Positions 11,940 through 23,270 of a stretch of DNA of 64,000 bases are shown in pieces. Each line of letters opens with the position of its first letter. Position 1 is the stretch's first letter. Source of the stretch: Nereocystis luetkeana (Eukaryota; Sar; Phaeophyceae; Laminariales; Laminariaceae); NCBI GenBank assembly GCA_031213475.1, contig JARUPZ010000007.1, positions 4,769,586-4,833,585 on the forward strand, read 5' to 3'. Both the position numbers and the translations under genes were made by a program. The notes beneath the pieces are model-generated. The model was not told the origin of the DNA. It searched no databases and worked only from the letters and a program-made list of their open reading frames with translations.

Positions 11940-12115
11940 GCCTCGTACAGGGGGACTGTTGCGTACTCTGGTACTGTTTATCGAATGGGGCTGAATCGTC
12001 AAATCGCACGCACGAGCGAGCAACTGTCCGGAGGGAGAACTCGGTTCGGCTTACATAATTCTATCTGTTGTGCACTCTGGTGGTGTTTTATCAAGTGGGG
12101 CTAACTCGTCAGATC
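11940..12115. repeat. Direct duplication of ~60 bp
   Basis: GTTGCGTACTCTGGTACTG...TCGTCAAATCGCACGC (about 11959) and GTTGTGCACTCTGGTGGTG...TCGTCAGATCGCGCGC (about 12067) are two diverged copies about 108 bp apart. Confidence 0.55.
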
Positions 12116-12489
12116 GCGCGCGCCAGAAACTGAAAAAAACATGCGTTATACACCTCGAAAAAACACGTGACGCACATATCTGCAAAGCTCCAAGGCTGAT
12201 GTTGAATACGAAAGTTGCTGAGCATTACGGTGCTGTTCGTCATTCGTTTACGGTAACTCTGGACTTCAAGCACGCAAATAGAGGACTGGGCTCTGTACTC
12301 TGTACGTCTTCCGCCTCGGTGCAAACGGCACCGTGGCACCCCGGACGTATTTCTCAAACGCTGATAAACCTTGTTGGACACTGGATAACGACACCGGTCG
12401 ACCAGGTTTTTTCCACCACTCACAGAAATTTCCCATTAAAAAACGTGACCGTCAGGAGAATTTCGGGTAGGAAATTCACACCACTCTGA
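12070..12489 (+). other. Open frame of 139 codons, doubtful
   Basis: A plus-strand frame of 139 codons has mixed composition and no domain I recognise. An overlapping minus-strand frame of 104 codons is also open. The 3' part (12425-12530) overlaps two copies of a GAAATTTCC...AAAAACGTGACCG repeat, which argues against a conserved gene. No splice sites or neighbours support either strand. Confidence 0.15.
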
Positions 12490-12784
12490 AATTTCCTATA
12501 AAAAAACGTGACCGACAAAAACGTTGCGGGCAGGGGAAAAAAAATACCGTTGAGGTGACACACCGATCAATCAATTAGCCATAAAGCAAAAACAAAAAAC
12601 AGCCTCTTGACGAGCAACCAAACCCCATTTACGCACGCACCAGCACGCATTGACATCATATATTTACGTCCAGCAGGACTATCGTAGGTATAAAACCACA
12701 TCCAGCGTGATTCTGCTTGAGAGAGCTTTTTAACCCCCCGTATTTCTGCGCCAACAATCCCACTCAAATTCCATCTACTTGTGA

Positions 12785-12905
12785 GTGGTAGGGCTGCCCA
12801 CAGGTGGGGTTACACCTCGCGGGTCAGGTCGAGTTGGGCAACGGTGACCGGACCCGATCCGCGAGAAACTAAAAAAACATCCTGACCCGACCCAACCAGT
12901 GATAT
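12785..12905. repeat. GGGTC/GACCC repeat, second copy
   Basis: It shares the GGTGACCGG centre, the flanking GGGTC and GACCC blocks and the A-rich spacer with 1360-1535, but is more diverged. Confidence 0.5.
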
Positions 12906-13069
12906 TTCGACTACTTCCTGGCCCTCTACTTACTGTAGTTATTACGTACCGTATGCTCACGAAAAGGTCGAACAAGAAACGAAATCCTTCACGTGTCGTA
13001 CATGGTAACGTGCTGACCCTTCCTGGCCCACCAACTCCTCCTCATCAGCTCTTCACCTACCACGTACAG

Positions 13070-13236
13070 TATCAGGCTGCGAGAGCATATTCGCGAAGTT
13101 CCTCCCGTACTGTTGGTTGGACGGGCTGACCACGAGAGACCGCGCGCTTGACACACGGCTGGCCGCGAAAGACCGCACGCTACACGAGACGTCGGAGGAG
13201 ACGAAACAACACACAAACATAAAAAAACAGGTTTGA
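13070..13236 (+). CDS. Exon-like open segment, unknown product
   Basis: A pyrimidine-rich stretch followed by CCACGTACAG ends at 13069 and resembles a 3' splice site. From there the frame beginning TCA at 13072 is open for 54 codons to TGA at 13234-13236, with a CAG/GTTTG donor-like sequence three codons before the stop. The deduced peptide contains IFAKFLPYCWLDG and then a charged run (RDRALDTRLAAKDRTL) rich in Arg, Asp and Thr. It may be a last exon or a pseudo-exon. I found no upstream exon and do not recognise the sequence. The RDRALDTRLAAKDRTL part arises from two copies of a ~27-bp unit, so composition alone could mislead. Confidence 0.25.
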
Positions 13237-13724
13237 TTGCGAGCAGATGACACACCTACGCGCGGTCGTATCGCTCAGGAGTCAAGACATGAAATGATGG
13301 GAAAAATCTACTCTGGAATCTCTTGCCGTCACGGGCTATCCTTTCATCGAGACCATCTAGAGCTGACGTCGAGAACAGCTATCGCTCACTTCCTCGTCCA
13401 CTAACGGGAATACAACACCCCCGACACAAAAAATACAAAACATCTGGCACACAATAACCCCACAAAAGCGGACGATAAGCGTGCGGCCCGTTCTGCCTCG
13501 GTTCGGCCCCCATTCACATCGCCTAAAACCGGGAAATAATACCAGCCAGGACGCCGTGGCCGCCTCTGACCTGCAAGGCCTGCAACGACACGGAGGGGAT
13601 GGTGTGTGTTCCGCCAAGCCCGCCTGCCCCATCCTCCCCCTAAACTTCCGTCTGTCACGTCAACCGTACTAGGAGACTCCCCTTTCCTTCCACGCCGGAA
13701 GGTTGGGGTCTGCCCGGTCGGCGA

Positions 13725-13830
13725 AAACCCGACGTGCTCTCCATTCCAGCATTGTAGGGATGCAAGGGTCTATGGCCATACATACAACTACGGCCACGCC
13801 GGACACGAGTAACCCCCCCCCCCCCCCCCC
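13725..13830 (-). mobile_element. Family 3 poly-G-associated repeat, fragment
   Basis: Reverse orientation. CGACGTGCTC, CATTGTAGGGATGCAAGGG, TCTATGGCC and a final poly-C run at 13811-13831 match the family. Confidence 0.65.
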
Positions 13831-13997
13831 CCTCCTCCTGTCCCTCCTTCTCTCTTCCACCCCCTGCTGATCCCAAGAAACTGCCTGCTGCTCCTGCCGG
13901 TCCGAAGAAAGCGCCACCTGCTCCTGCTGACCCGGCCAAACCATATCATGCCAAGGCCGCCGCCGCCGCCGCTGCTACTGGCACCGACTCGCGCGCC

Positions 13998-14520
13998 TCA
14001 TCCTTCTCCTCCAAGTTTCCCCCTCAGACGCCGCCGCTGCCGCCGCCCTTTCTGCTGCTGCTGCTGCTCCTGCTGCCGCTGCCGCTCTCGCCATCGCCCT
14101 TCCCCCGGAGATGACGCAGAAAAACGCCCCCCTGCCGACAAACCCCGCCCCCCCCGCTCCTCCCCAGACAACAGCAACCGCCGGGCGTTTCCTCCGCCCC
14201 CCTCGTTTTCAGAAGCACCCGCCGGGGCGTCCACAACGCTCGGGACGGTGACGGGCGCCTCCACGTCTTGCTCGCCCCTCAATCCCCCCCCCTCCACCGC
14301 CAACTCCGGGGAACTCCCGTCGCCGCCCCCGCCACCGCCCCCGCCGTCACCGCCACCACCTTCTTGAACGGCGTCCGCCTTGTCTTCATCACCGGGGCTT
14401 GTCAAGGAGGGCACGGCGTACTGAAGAGTAGCTCCCGTCTTTTCCACCAGCACTTGCTGGATCTCGGCAACGCTGTTCGTGAGGTTCCCTACCTCGTACT
14501 GCAGCGCCTGCATTTTTTGG
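13998..14520 (-). CDS. Probable terminal exon of an unknown minus-strand gene
   Basis: On the minus strand a long C/T tract ends in GCGCAG at 14526-14521, an excellent acceptor. The frame that follows (in-frame ATG at 14513-14511) is open to TGA at 14000-13998. The first ~45 residues are well-structured and amphipathic (MQALQYEVGNLTNSVAEIQQ, then VLVEKTGATLQYAV), likely a short coiled coil. After that come Gly/Asp-rich linkers, a Glu/Gly segment and a basic Gln/Arg tail. This is typical of a disordered C-terminus. No upstream exon could be assigned: the next kilobases hold MITEs, a SINE fragment and the 1.6-kb element. A plus-strand frame over the same DNA is Pro/Ala-rich and looks like a shadow of the low-complexity part. 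I do not recognise the family. Confidence 0.4.
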
Positions 14521-14800
14521 CTGCGCGGCGCGGCGGGGGAAGAAAAGGGGGGGGGGGGGGGGGGGGGGGGCACGGACGGAGCGAATCAACGTCGGCGGAG
14601 TAGGAAACAGGGGGGGGGGGTGGGGGGGGGTTAACCCTCCAACTACGACTGCCGAAATGATATGCCACTCTGTATAAATCCGAGCAGAATATGTCCCACT
14701 GAATGCCGGTGGAGTTCCAAGAGGGTTATATGGGGCTGGGTGGGTGGGGGGGGGGGGGGGGGGGGGCGGTGACGTACCTCACGAAATCAAATAGTTGAAG
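14521..14800. other. Poly-G tracts and short spacer
   Basis: G runs lie at about 14547-14571, 14610-14630 and 14748-14766. Nothing else was seen. Confidence 0.5.
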
Positions 14801-14998
14801 CAGCGCATGCAGGTGTATTAGGTATTTCTCTACATAGAGAGAGGGTTCGTGTTGGTACTATAATGTAGGCCGGGCTGTTCAACTTAACCAGTAGACCTTT
14901 ACCGACCTTTTGTAGACCACCTACCCGGCACACCTTCGTTTGCTTGTTTTTTCTTTCCCATTCATGATATTGGCCCCTTCTTTTCTCCGCCTCCCCAC

Positions 14999-15105
14999 TA
15001 CGGGGGACCATAGTAAATAGCACCAAATATTATTAGTAAAAATAGGCGAAATATGCCGGTTTTCGTGTATAGCGTAGGTCCTATTTACTATGCCCCCCCC
15101 CGCAA
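14999..15105. mobile_element. TA-flanked MITE (family 1), copy 5
   Basis: CGGGGGACCATAGTAAATAG on the left and TATTTACTATG...CCCCCGCAA followed by TA on the right. The left terminal TTA is lost. Confidence 0.8.
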
Positions 15106-15170
15106 TACGGTGAAAGTGCTTTTGATTTTGTAACGCGAGAAGACGGCAGCTTTTTCTCTCGTTGAAACTA

Positions 15171-15279
15171 TCACGGGGGACCCTATTAAGTAGGACCTAC
15201 GGTACACGCAAAAACCTAAAAATTTTGCTATTTTTACCAACAAACATTTTGGTCCTATTTGATATGGTCCCCCGTAAAA
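15171..15279. mobile_element. TA-flanked MITE (family 1), copy 6
   Basis: TA + TCACGGGGGACC on the left, GGTCCCCCGTAAAA + TA on the right. Internal arms are conserved. Confidence 0.8.
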
Positions 15280-15394
15280 TAGCGTCCTGCGTAAATTTGG
15301 CAGTAGGTATACACTTGATGGTAAAAAACGACGAAACGCGTTGTAATCTAATCGAGCGCGGGGTGCGTACTTGTGCACACTGCTCGATGGTAGG

Positions 15395-15545
15395 GCAAGC
15401 GCTATTTCTAGTTGCAGTTCGACTCCAGTCGACGAGGGCACAAATTGCTGAAGTCTTGTCCAATGAAAAAAGGCAAAGGCATGAGCCGTAGTGGGGGGGG
15501 AGGAAGAGCCCGCTCTGTTGACCCCGATTCTGAGTTACGAGCATT
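15395..15545 (+). mobile_element. 5'-truncated tRNA-derived SINE
   Basis: GTTCGACTCCAGTCGACGAG, GGCAAAGGCATGAGCCGTAG, GGGGAGGAAGAGC and a GACCCCGATT tail match the body of the full SINE at 41757-42055. The tRNA-like head is missing or unrecognisable. Confidence 0.5.
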
Positions 15546-15765
15546 AATAAGAGGGAGACGAGAAGGGCGAATATAATGAATGGGACGGAAAATTATTACT
15601 GAACAAGCAAAAATAGTGCGCGTACACTGCATACGAGGTGTGGTTCAGGGCGAGCGCTACCTGGGACCTGGTACGGTGGGGCTCATACACGCAACAGAAG
15701 AGCGTGAAAAAAAATCTCGGGTTGTATCTGTGCGATTGCAAATAAGCCGCGGCCCCTGATGACGG

Positions 15766-15963
15766 ATGAATGGCAATTGCTCCAGGCGCGCGCCCCACGG
15801 GTCCGAGAAAAAGCTGACAGTACCTCCGGAGCTCGGGGCTACAAAACACTACAGACTGCACTACACCTACGTACCAGGTATGATTTACGTAGCCTATGGC
15901 CCGTCAGGCAGCGTCCCAGAAAAAGAGGTCGACATCTTACGAAGTATGCTGACTGCTCATTGA
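15766..15963 (+). other. Short open frame next to 1.6-kb element
   Basis: A 65-codon frame (includes YRLHYTYVPGMIYVAYGPSG) has protein-like composition and ends 40 bp before the 1.6-kb element. Overlapping frames on both strands are also open. No domain was recognised. Confidence 0.15.
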
Positions 15964-16004
15964 CTCCACGAGAAGAAACGACAGACTTGTGACATTCATA
16001 TTCA

Positions 16005-17600
16005 TAGTCATACGCTTTGTGAAAGTTTCGTACTTTTTTTCAACATATTTCTTCGTACGGATACTTTTCGGCAAAACGCTTCGAGCGGTCGACACGGGAA
16101 GTCCGGCCGGACACATTGGTTGAGGTCCGGGCGCGATCCGTGCAGTGTGGAGCGCGTGGCAGGCCCATAAAGTGGTTTTCTTCGGCGGGGGTGGATATGA
16201 CGATTTCCCTGGTTTCAGTACGAGAGGCCTTGCACTGTACGCACGTACCGGTAAATGTCGCCGGTTTTTTCCCCTAGGCTCTCATGAGCACACAGGCCAC
16301 AAACCTTCCAGGTAGACAACAGACCACATGCACAGAGAGTTACAACGCTGCCGCCCATGTGCCGTGCGTGTGCGACACACCCATATGAGCTGTACTGATG
16401 TGACTGGTTGTGTCTATCAGAGCCTGCGGTCTGTAGTCCACCACCTACATCTCTTTGCCGCTGCTTTATGTGAGACAGATCCACGCACACTCTGGACGGA
16501 AATATAAGCACCGTTTGAATCAAAAACATTAGTACCTTAACTGTCCTTCTGTTTTCGGCGTTTCGTTTTTCTCGCCCGAGGCACACCCTAGAAATCTAGA
16601 CACGAGACAACATGCATGCGCAGAACGCAAACAAACGTTACAACCCCGCCTGGGAGCACAAGCAAGCAGCGGGCCACACCACGCGCGTGTCGCAGGTCAG
16701 TGGTGTAGTGCTATAACTAATCGCTACTGGTACATCGGAGGCTGCGGTCCGTGATCTGTCATCACCACCTCTCTCTCTTCTGCTGTGCTGCTGCCCATGT
16801 GTGTGCGGTGTGTTCGTGCGCGCTATGAAAAATAACATCAGGTAACATGGATCTTCGGTCATTCAGTAAGATGGTCACCGTGCTCGAGTTTTGGGCTTGG
16901 AGGCGCGAGTTCGGTCGTCGTGGAGATCATGTCTTTTCTTTTCAATTTTTTTTTGCCCAACTTTTTTCTTGTATTACTTACGTAACCCAGACACCACAGG
17001 CAACAAACAACACACGAGCAGCGCAGGGCGCGTGCCTCAAACAGCTGGCTACAACGCTAAATATACACTCCTGCCGCCCGCCAGCAGAACAAGAAGCAAC
17101 ACCATCACGCGTGTGCGGCAGTTTTTGTCCGCGCTGTGTCGCTGTGGCTTCCTATCAATTATAACAGCCGCTTTTTTTATCGGACCCTGCGATCTGTACA
17201 GCTGGCGGTCTCCGCTGTTGTGTTGTGATACACGCATGCTGCCACAGATACAACAACACTGCTGCTGCTGCTGCTGCTGCTGCTGTGCGATTTTCGTGGG
17301 GAGTCCAGTGTGGTCGAGCGTTCCACCCCCTTCTTCTGTAAATGCTATCCCACTACTCATTTTTTTTTTTGTCGGCGGTGCTATTTTTTTGTGCGAAAGA
17401 GGCGTTCTTCACCGTGAGCGCCACTACACAAAGGCATGCATTCACATACTGACTAATCATGATACAGTTAGTGTTTGGCGGAATCATCAACAAAATCTAT
17501 GAAAGTAGATTCAGTCAACGGTGCTCTTAATAACAGTTCCACACTATTCCCATGTATGTTTCGTCCCCAAAAAACAGGTGCAGTTAGATTACAGTAACAG
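16005..17600 (+). mobile_element. 1.6-kb dispersed element, copy 1
   Basis: Collinear with 30520-28455 on the opposite strand and with pieces at 19805-21210. Shared landmarks in order: TTTCGTACTTTTT; GGTCGACACGGGAAG; TTTCCCTGGTTTCAGTA with GAGAGGCCTTG; a CCGTGCGTGTGCGACACACC block; the CGCGTGTCGCAG/CAGAAGAGAGAG block; AAGATGGTCACCGTGCTCGA with GGCGCGAGTTCGG (box B-like); CCAGACACCACAGGCAACAA; and a GAGGCGTTCTTCACCGTGAG tail. The stretch 16860-16925 resembles a tRNA-derived head. There is no long coding frame, so it is non-autonomous. A CTG repeat (17265-17285) is inserted in this copy. Confidence 0.7.
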
Positions 17601-17766
17601 AAGGGTCTGCTGAACTGTACATGTCTATAAATGTACAGTAGTAATATGCAGACACGTCATAGCACGTCGTAGTACTGTATCATACGCGTATGGCATGCAT
17701 GCCATATTGTTGTACATTCGTTCTTGCGCCACTCCCCTAGGCACGTCCCGAAGGGGAACCTTTTAC

Positions 17767-17800
<34 letters not shown>

Positions 17801-18132
17801 AATCCAATGACCCGCGTCGTAGTCCTGTTGAAACTATTCCGGAACAAAATAGAAAAAAAATCGGGCTACTATCGTATGTATGCCGTCTTATAGCCGGTCT
17901 CTTCGGGCCAAAGCAGCGGAGATCAACACGGCAGTCCTGTTGAATCTGTTCCCCAAAAGTCCCTCCACTCGCGAATAGTACAAAGCTCTCGCGAATCAGG
18001 GTTGACAATCTTGCGAAAGGCCACCGAAACGCCCCCACGGCGACCGACCAGAGCAAACGAATTTATAGTTTTGTTTATGTTGATTCTTCTTTCCATTCAT
18101 TATCTTCGCCCTTGATCACTCTCTCCCTCCTA
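17601..18132. other. Non-coding stretch with TA repeat
   Basis: A (TA)n microsatellite lies at about 17768-17802. I see no supported gene. A 97-codon minus-strand frame at 17763-18056 starts inside the TA repeat and is not supported. Confidence 0.4.
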
Positions 18133-18239
18133 CTACGGGGGGCCATAGTAAATAGGACCTATAGTACACACAACAACCTATCATTTTATCTTTTTTTTTA
18201 CCAACAATAATCGGTCCTATTTACTATGGTCCCCCGTAA
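18133..18239. mobile_element. TA-flanked MITE (family 1), copy 7
   Basis: CTACGGGGGGCCATAGTAAA on the left, TTTACTATGGTCCCCCGTAA + TA on the right. Confidence 0.8.
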
Positions 18240-18829
18240 TAGAGTAGTCGAAACTCAGATCCGGAGTCAAACAGCAGGCTCTCCTCCAGCCCCCCCCCCA
18301 CACTATGATGACCAGCACCCAAAAAAATAACTCTTACTTGGTTTCAGTACGGGACAAAAAAACTCGAGATGTGGAACGGAAATATGATAATTTTCAGCAT
18401 AAGGTGGTTGCAGTCTAACGATCCACCTTTTATTCAAAGTGGAGTTAATATACTCGTAGGACAAAGTAAGGGTATTCAATCGAATCAATTTCCGAAACTA
18501 TCAGCGCACGCATGTTGACGACAGTTATCAATATCCTGGTGCGCAAGTTCCTAGCGACATCTATATATAATGTGTTCTTCAATTGAGTGTGAGAGCGTAT
18601 GGTCTCCACAACATGATGACGTTGGTTCACATTACCACAAACATACAGAACATGATATATCTGATACATATTAGGCAACTTGTTGTGTTCCGAAAAATAA
18701 AATATCATTGTCATCGGAAAGGCAACTACCAGGTATTAATTAGGAAAATCGGGTATGCGATTGTATCCAAAAGTAGCCATCGCCATCCACAACATATTGT
18801 TGGACGAGCTTCCAAAATAGACGATTGAC

Positions 18830-19300
18830 TCGTGTATATCGCGAGATGGCTATCGATGGATAGCTTGTACAATCTATTGTGGCCGGCAGTGGTCATCGAT
18901 AGACATCTCGCACAATCTATTGAGGCCGGCAATGACCATCGATAGGCATACCGCATAATCTATTGTGGTCGGCAATGGCCGTCGATCGACCTCTCGCACA
19001 ATCTATGTGGCCAGCAATGACTATCGATACACATCTCGCACAATCTATTGTGGCGACCAATGGCTATCGATAGGCATCTCGCACAATCTATTGTGGCCGG
19101 CAATGGCCATCGATCGACATCTCGCACAATCTATTGTGGCCTGCAACGGCCATCGATGGACGCGGTCCACCATCTAGTGTGTTCGACAATGTCTATCGAT
19201 CGACGATATCACCAGTCTATTGATGCCGACAACATCTATCGATCTACACCTTCCACAATCTATTGTCGCAGACAATATACATCGATAGACTCCCCCTCTC
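18830..19300 (+). repeat. Minisatellite, 43-bp unit with ATCGAT core
   Basis: About ten units of ATCTCGCACAATCTATTGTG followed by GCCGGCAATGGCCATCGATMGAC. The ATCGAT palindrome is retained in nearly every unit. The left units are near-consensus and the right units (after 19150) are strongly diverged. The frames running through it, such as the 70- and 90-codon plus-strand frames, are repeat translations. Confidence 0.9.
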
Positions 19301-19743
19301 GTCTATTGCTGAAGCAATAGATGCTAAAGCAATAGACTATTGTTGTGTCCATTGTCCAGAGTGCGGAAATCTTCTTACGGGCAATCGGAGGTATTGTGAC
19401 ATTGTTTTCTATATTGATACGGCCATGCTTCTTACTCATAGCGTATACTGTAATACCATACGAGGGTTCAGCATTCTCACAGCTGATAGACTTTCGTCGA
19501 TTCTGTTTTTCGCCACGATCGCCACCATCAACAAAAAGCGCTCTCGCAAGTTCCGCGGCGGGAGGCGCCAGAGAGAAGGCACCCTTCGTTTGTGTTTTCC
19601 TGTTTTCATGGGGGTTCGAAACCCGAACTTCCTCCAACAGGGGGCGACAACAGAGCAGTCCACCATTCGCATGCATACAAAATGTCAATGTACCAAAACA
19701 CCAAAGTGATCGAAGTACCAAAATATCTAAAGTATCAAAATAA
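19263..19743. other. Region with three overlapping long open frames
   Basis: Plus-strand frames of 148 codons (19263-19709) and 132 codons (19345-19743) and a minus-strand frame of 153 codons (19260-19721) overlap. The 148-codon frame has a CVHCPECGNLL segment like half a zinc ribbon. The minus frame has GAFSLAPPAAELARALFVDG. None has splice support or a recognised domain, and two of them begin inside the minisatellite. At most one can be real. Confidence 0.2.
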
Positions 19744-19804
19744 TCAGTGCTACATCAGAATATTAACCACGAGCGGTACACGGCGGCATTTAGAGGTGTG
19801 TTAT

Positions 19805-21210
19805 TAATAGTAGTGACGTTTGTGAATTTTTCGTACTTTTTCCAACATATCTCTTCGCAAGAGTACTTTTTGGCAGGGATGCGTGATACGCGTCACACCT
19901 TCGTTCGCGTTCGCATATTGAGAAGACGTTTGCAAAAAAAAAATGACGTTCGCATTTTTTCAAAATGACCCCTATTACGGGGGACCATAATAAATACCTG
20001 GTAGGACCTACGGCAGACACCAAAAACCTAAGACATTTTCCTAATTTTACTAACAATATATGGTCCTATTTACTATGGTCCCCCGTAATAGAGGGAAATC
20101 CTTCATATAGAGTGGAAACCCCTTCATAACTGCTTTGGTCGGACCTGCTGCTATTATTAATAACATAATAATATTAACAATAGGACAACAGAGACGCCTC
20201 ACGCAAGACTCACCCTACCGTCGCTGCGACTGCGTGCAACATCATACCTGAATGGCACACTAAGTAAGTAGCCAACATGCAAAATACATATTAATATACG
20301 GGGCATATAGGACGGGGATGAAAGTGATCCATCCCCTGATTTAACGCCTTGTTAGGTTTTGAGGTTGACGTTCGCGAGCGACGTTCGCACAATTTGCCAT
20401 TTTGACGCGAACGCCCGACGTTCGCACTTTTTTCAGCCGTAACACGCATCCTTGCTAAGAGGTCGACACGGGAAGCCCGGCCGGACACGTTGGTCGAAGT
20501 CCGGGCGCGATCCGTGCCCTCGGAGCGCGTGGCAAGCCCCCAATTTTTTGTTTACCGGCGGGAGTGGATAAGACGATTTCCCTGGTTTCAGTAAGAGAGG
20601 CCTTATTTTGTACGTACGTATCGGTAAAATGTTGTCTGTTTTTTTCCCTAGGCTCTCATGAGCTGTGGGCACACAGCTCAGACATTAACAAGGTGCACCA
20701 TATCCCATCGTTACAACGCTGCCGCCCACATGCCGTGCGTGTGCGACACACCCATATGCGCAGTATTGCTGTGGCTGGTTGTGTTTGTCCGAGCCTGCCG
20801 TCCGTATTCCACCATCTGCCAGAATTTGTTCCATACATACGTACCCAGGCTGACGTATATATATACCCGTACATTTTCTTGTGTGTTCGATGCACGGAGC
20901 ACGGACCACCGCCCAGGCAACGATAGCAGCAGCCCACAGAGCGTGCTTACCTCCAGCTTCCGACAGCACCACAACCCCGCAGCAGCAGCAACAGCAGTGG
21001 GCACACATGACGAGTATGGATGATCGTACTGCGGCTATTAAAGTTGATATATCGGAGATTTCGATCGATCGCTTGACCACGCCACCACCACACTATCATC
21101 ACCTCTCTCCCTGCTTCTTCTTCTGCGTATTGCTGTGTGTGATCCAACAGCGCCATTGCTCCAGCTGTGCTCAGCACAGCAGTGCGCCAACAGTAGCAGC
21201 AGGCAGCGTA
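19805..21210 (+). mobile_element. 1.6-kb dispersed element, copy 3, broken
   Basis: The first ~80 bp (TTTGTGAATTTTTCGTACTT) match the start of copy 1. They are followed by about 560 bp of inserted DNA that includes a family 1 MITE. The match resumes at about 20459 (GGTCGACACGGGAAGCCCGG) and stays close to about 20830. From there to 21210 only weak similarity remains (CACCTCTCTCCCTGC). The right end is uncertain. Confidence 0.6.
19975..20088. mobile_element. TA-flanked MITE (family 1), copy 8
   Basis: Perfect ends TTACGGGGGACCATA...TATGGTCCCCCGTAA with TA on both sides. A TACCTGGTA palindrome interrupts the left arm. It is nested in the insertion that splits copy 3 of the 1.6-kb element. Confidence 0.85.
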
Positions 21211-21954
21211 CTATGAACATGTGGCAGATCCGCGCTGTACGCTCAGTACTACAGCAGTAGTGTTCGTTGTTGTTATCATCGGCATTGGCCAATGCACGTA
21301 CCGTTCGCAAAGTGCAACCGGAATTTTATGCTCGGTACCGATCATCCCCGGATCGATAGGTTCGTCGAGTCGAGTACAACAGTTCGTTCGTACAAGCATC
21401 GTCTACGGCAGCATTCGTACAGGGCATAACTTACAATTAGTTACTGACTGCTGCTACACTGCTGAGCGATTGATCCTATTGATAGAGCCAGCTGAAGGGG
21501 CATCAGTACACGTTCCTTTGTCGCAGTACGCGTAACTTTTGCTGTCGTATAATATCACATGGCATTTTACAGCACTAATGCACATGCAGTCGCACCTGTT
21601 CAAGCTTCTCTACTGCTGTAAGAGATCTTGCAATGTGTTTTAGATTGCGTAAAAAAGACGGCGCGCCAGTTATACGAGTACAGCTGTAACGTAGATGTCA
21701 TGCTACGCTTGATAACATTTTCGTTACCGAGGTTCGACTCGCACCATCCTCGCTATTTTTTATTTCCAACTTTTGACTTTTTTTGTACAAGCACATCGTC
21801 CTTGCCTTTTTAAACTATCCATACGTATGATATACTGTAGTACAAGATGTGTGTTTTTACCCAAGGCCGCGGAATTTGGGCGCGCTCACGTGTGGCGCGC
21901 GTTCATACTTCAACCTTTCACAGCTGCTCCCAATACTTGGGAGTAAAGTAAGCT
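21211..21954. other. Non-coding stretch, no gene seen
   Basis: Mixed-composition DNA. A 104-codon plus frame at 21221-21535 has no supporting signal. Nothing is assignable. Confidence 0.3.
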
Positions 21955-22625
21955 ATGCTCGAGAAAATACTGTAGTACTTCGTGCACTCGCAGTATTTCG
22001 GGTTTGTACTGCAGATACTGCGAGTACTCGCAGTATTTCGAGGTTCTGTAGTACTACTTCGGATACTACGACGGATATTTTCGGACTCGCACTAATTCGG
22101 GGTTCGCTACTGCTGCTGCTGTTGGTACTCCCTGTTGTGCTGCAAGTATCTCGGGGTCCTGTACTGCCGGTACTACAAGTACTACTGTAGCCTAGCAGTA
22201 TTTCGTCGGTTGGTAGTGTTCGTACTGCTTTTGCGAGAACTCGAGCACCGAAATACCCGCAATACGCCCAGTATACTTCGAGCATCAAGTATACTTCGAC
22301 CGTTTGGGCACCGTGTCGACAATTCTCAGGCCCATTGTTCGGCACAAACCACTCACAGATGGTCCCACGAGTGGGAGTTGGAGTAAATTACTTTCGCTGG
22401 GGACAACTCGAGTACTTAGAGCACTGGCAGTAAGTCGGGAATATGTGCTGCGAGGAACATGTACTGCGAGTACTCTCAGTATCTCGAGGTTATGTACTGC
22501 GGATATTGCCTGTACTCCAAGTATTTCGTGTTTCGCTACGACTGCGGGGACATGTTTGCCTGTGCTCTCGGGGTTCCGTACTGCTCATAGTCTCATTACT
22601 CGCAGTACTCGGACTATGATTTGTT
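21955..22625 (+). repeat. Degenerate array with GAGTACTC / GCAGTATTTCG units
   Basis: Irregular units combine GCAGTATTTCG, TACTGCAGATACTGCG and the palindrome CTGCGAGTACTCGCAG. Spacing varies between about 20 and 60 bp, so this is a decayed or higher-order array. The frames of 113-130 codons across it follow the repeat. Confidence 0.65.
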
Positions 22626-22689
22626 TTCGCGTATCTATCTGTGAAACCTTTATTTTACCCTGAGCACCAAAAAACATTTATTTCGCGGG

Positions 22690-22711
22690 AATATATATAT
22701 ATATATATATT
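22690..22711. repeat. (TA)n microsatellite
   Basis: A run of TA dinucleotides. The surrounding 22626-23270 holds no gene I can support. Confidence 0.8.
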
Positions 22712-23270
22712 GTATGTGCTGTATTTTACTCAGCCGGCCACAAGATATATTTCGCACCCTCGACCTCACGCAACTTTTTCGTGCTCAAGTTTACGCCGCA
22801 TACATTGAATTGATCGCCGCGAGTCATCTGTTCAGGATCAATACCCACTTACCGGTACCCTCTTTTGTATTGGCGTAGTAATGATCCCACTCTAATTCCA
22901 CAAACAGTATAGTCCGTCCTCAGAAATATGGGTGCGTCTTTTTCACATTAATGATGGGTGGATGCAGCTATCGTTCTAAACAGGTGCACAGGTATTCCAT
23001 ACCAGTATTATTTTGCTCTTGCGCCACTCCCCTAGGCACCTCCCGGAGGGCGACTAAAAATAATATAGGATTTAAGGATAGAACGTAATGAGAAGGAAGG
23101 AGCAAATACAGCAAATAGAGTAGACAAGCTGAAAGTTGGCACGGAAGGGAGGTAGACTTGGTGCATGGGTTTCCTTTTGTTTCCGAGGTTTTCTTCTTTC
23201 GGGAAAGTTATGAGTGATCCATGTTGAAGATCATGCTGCACATTGTCGGATGGCAAGAGAACTAATAATA

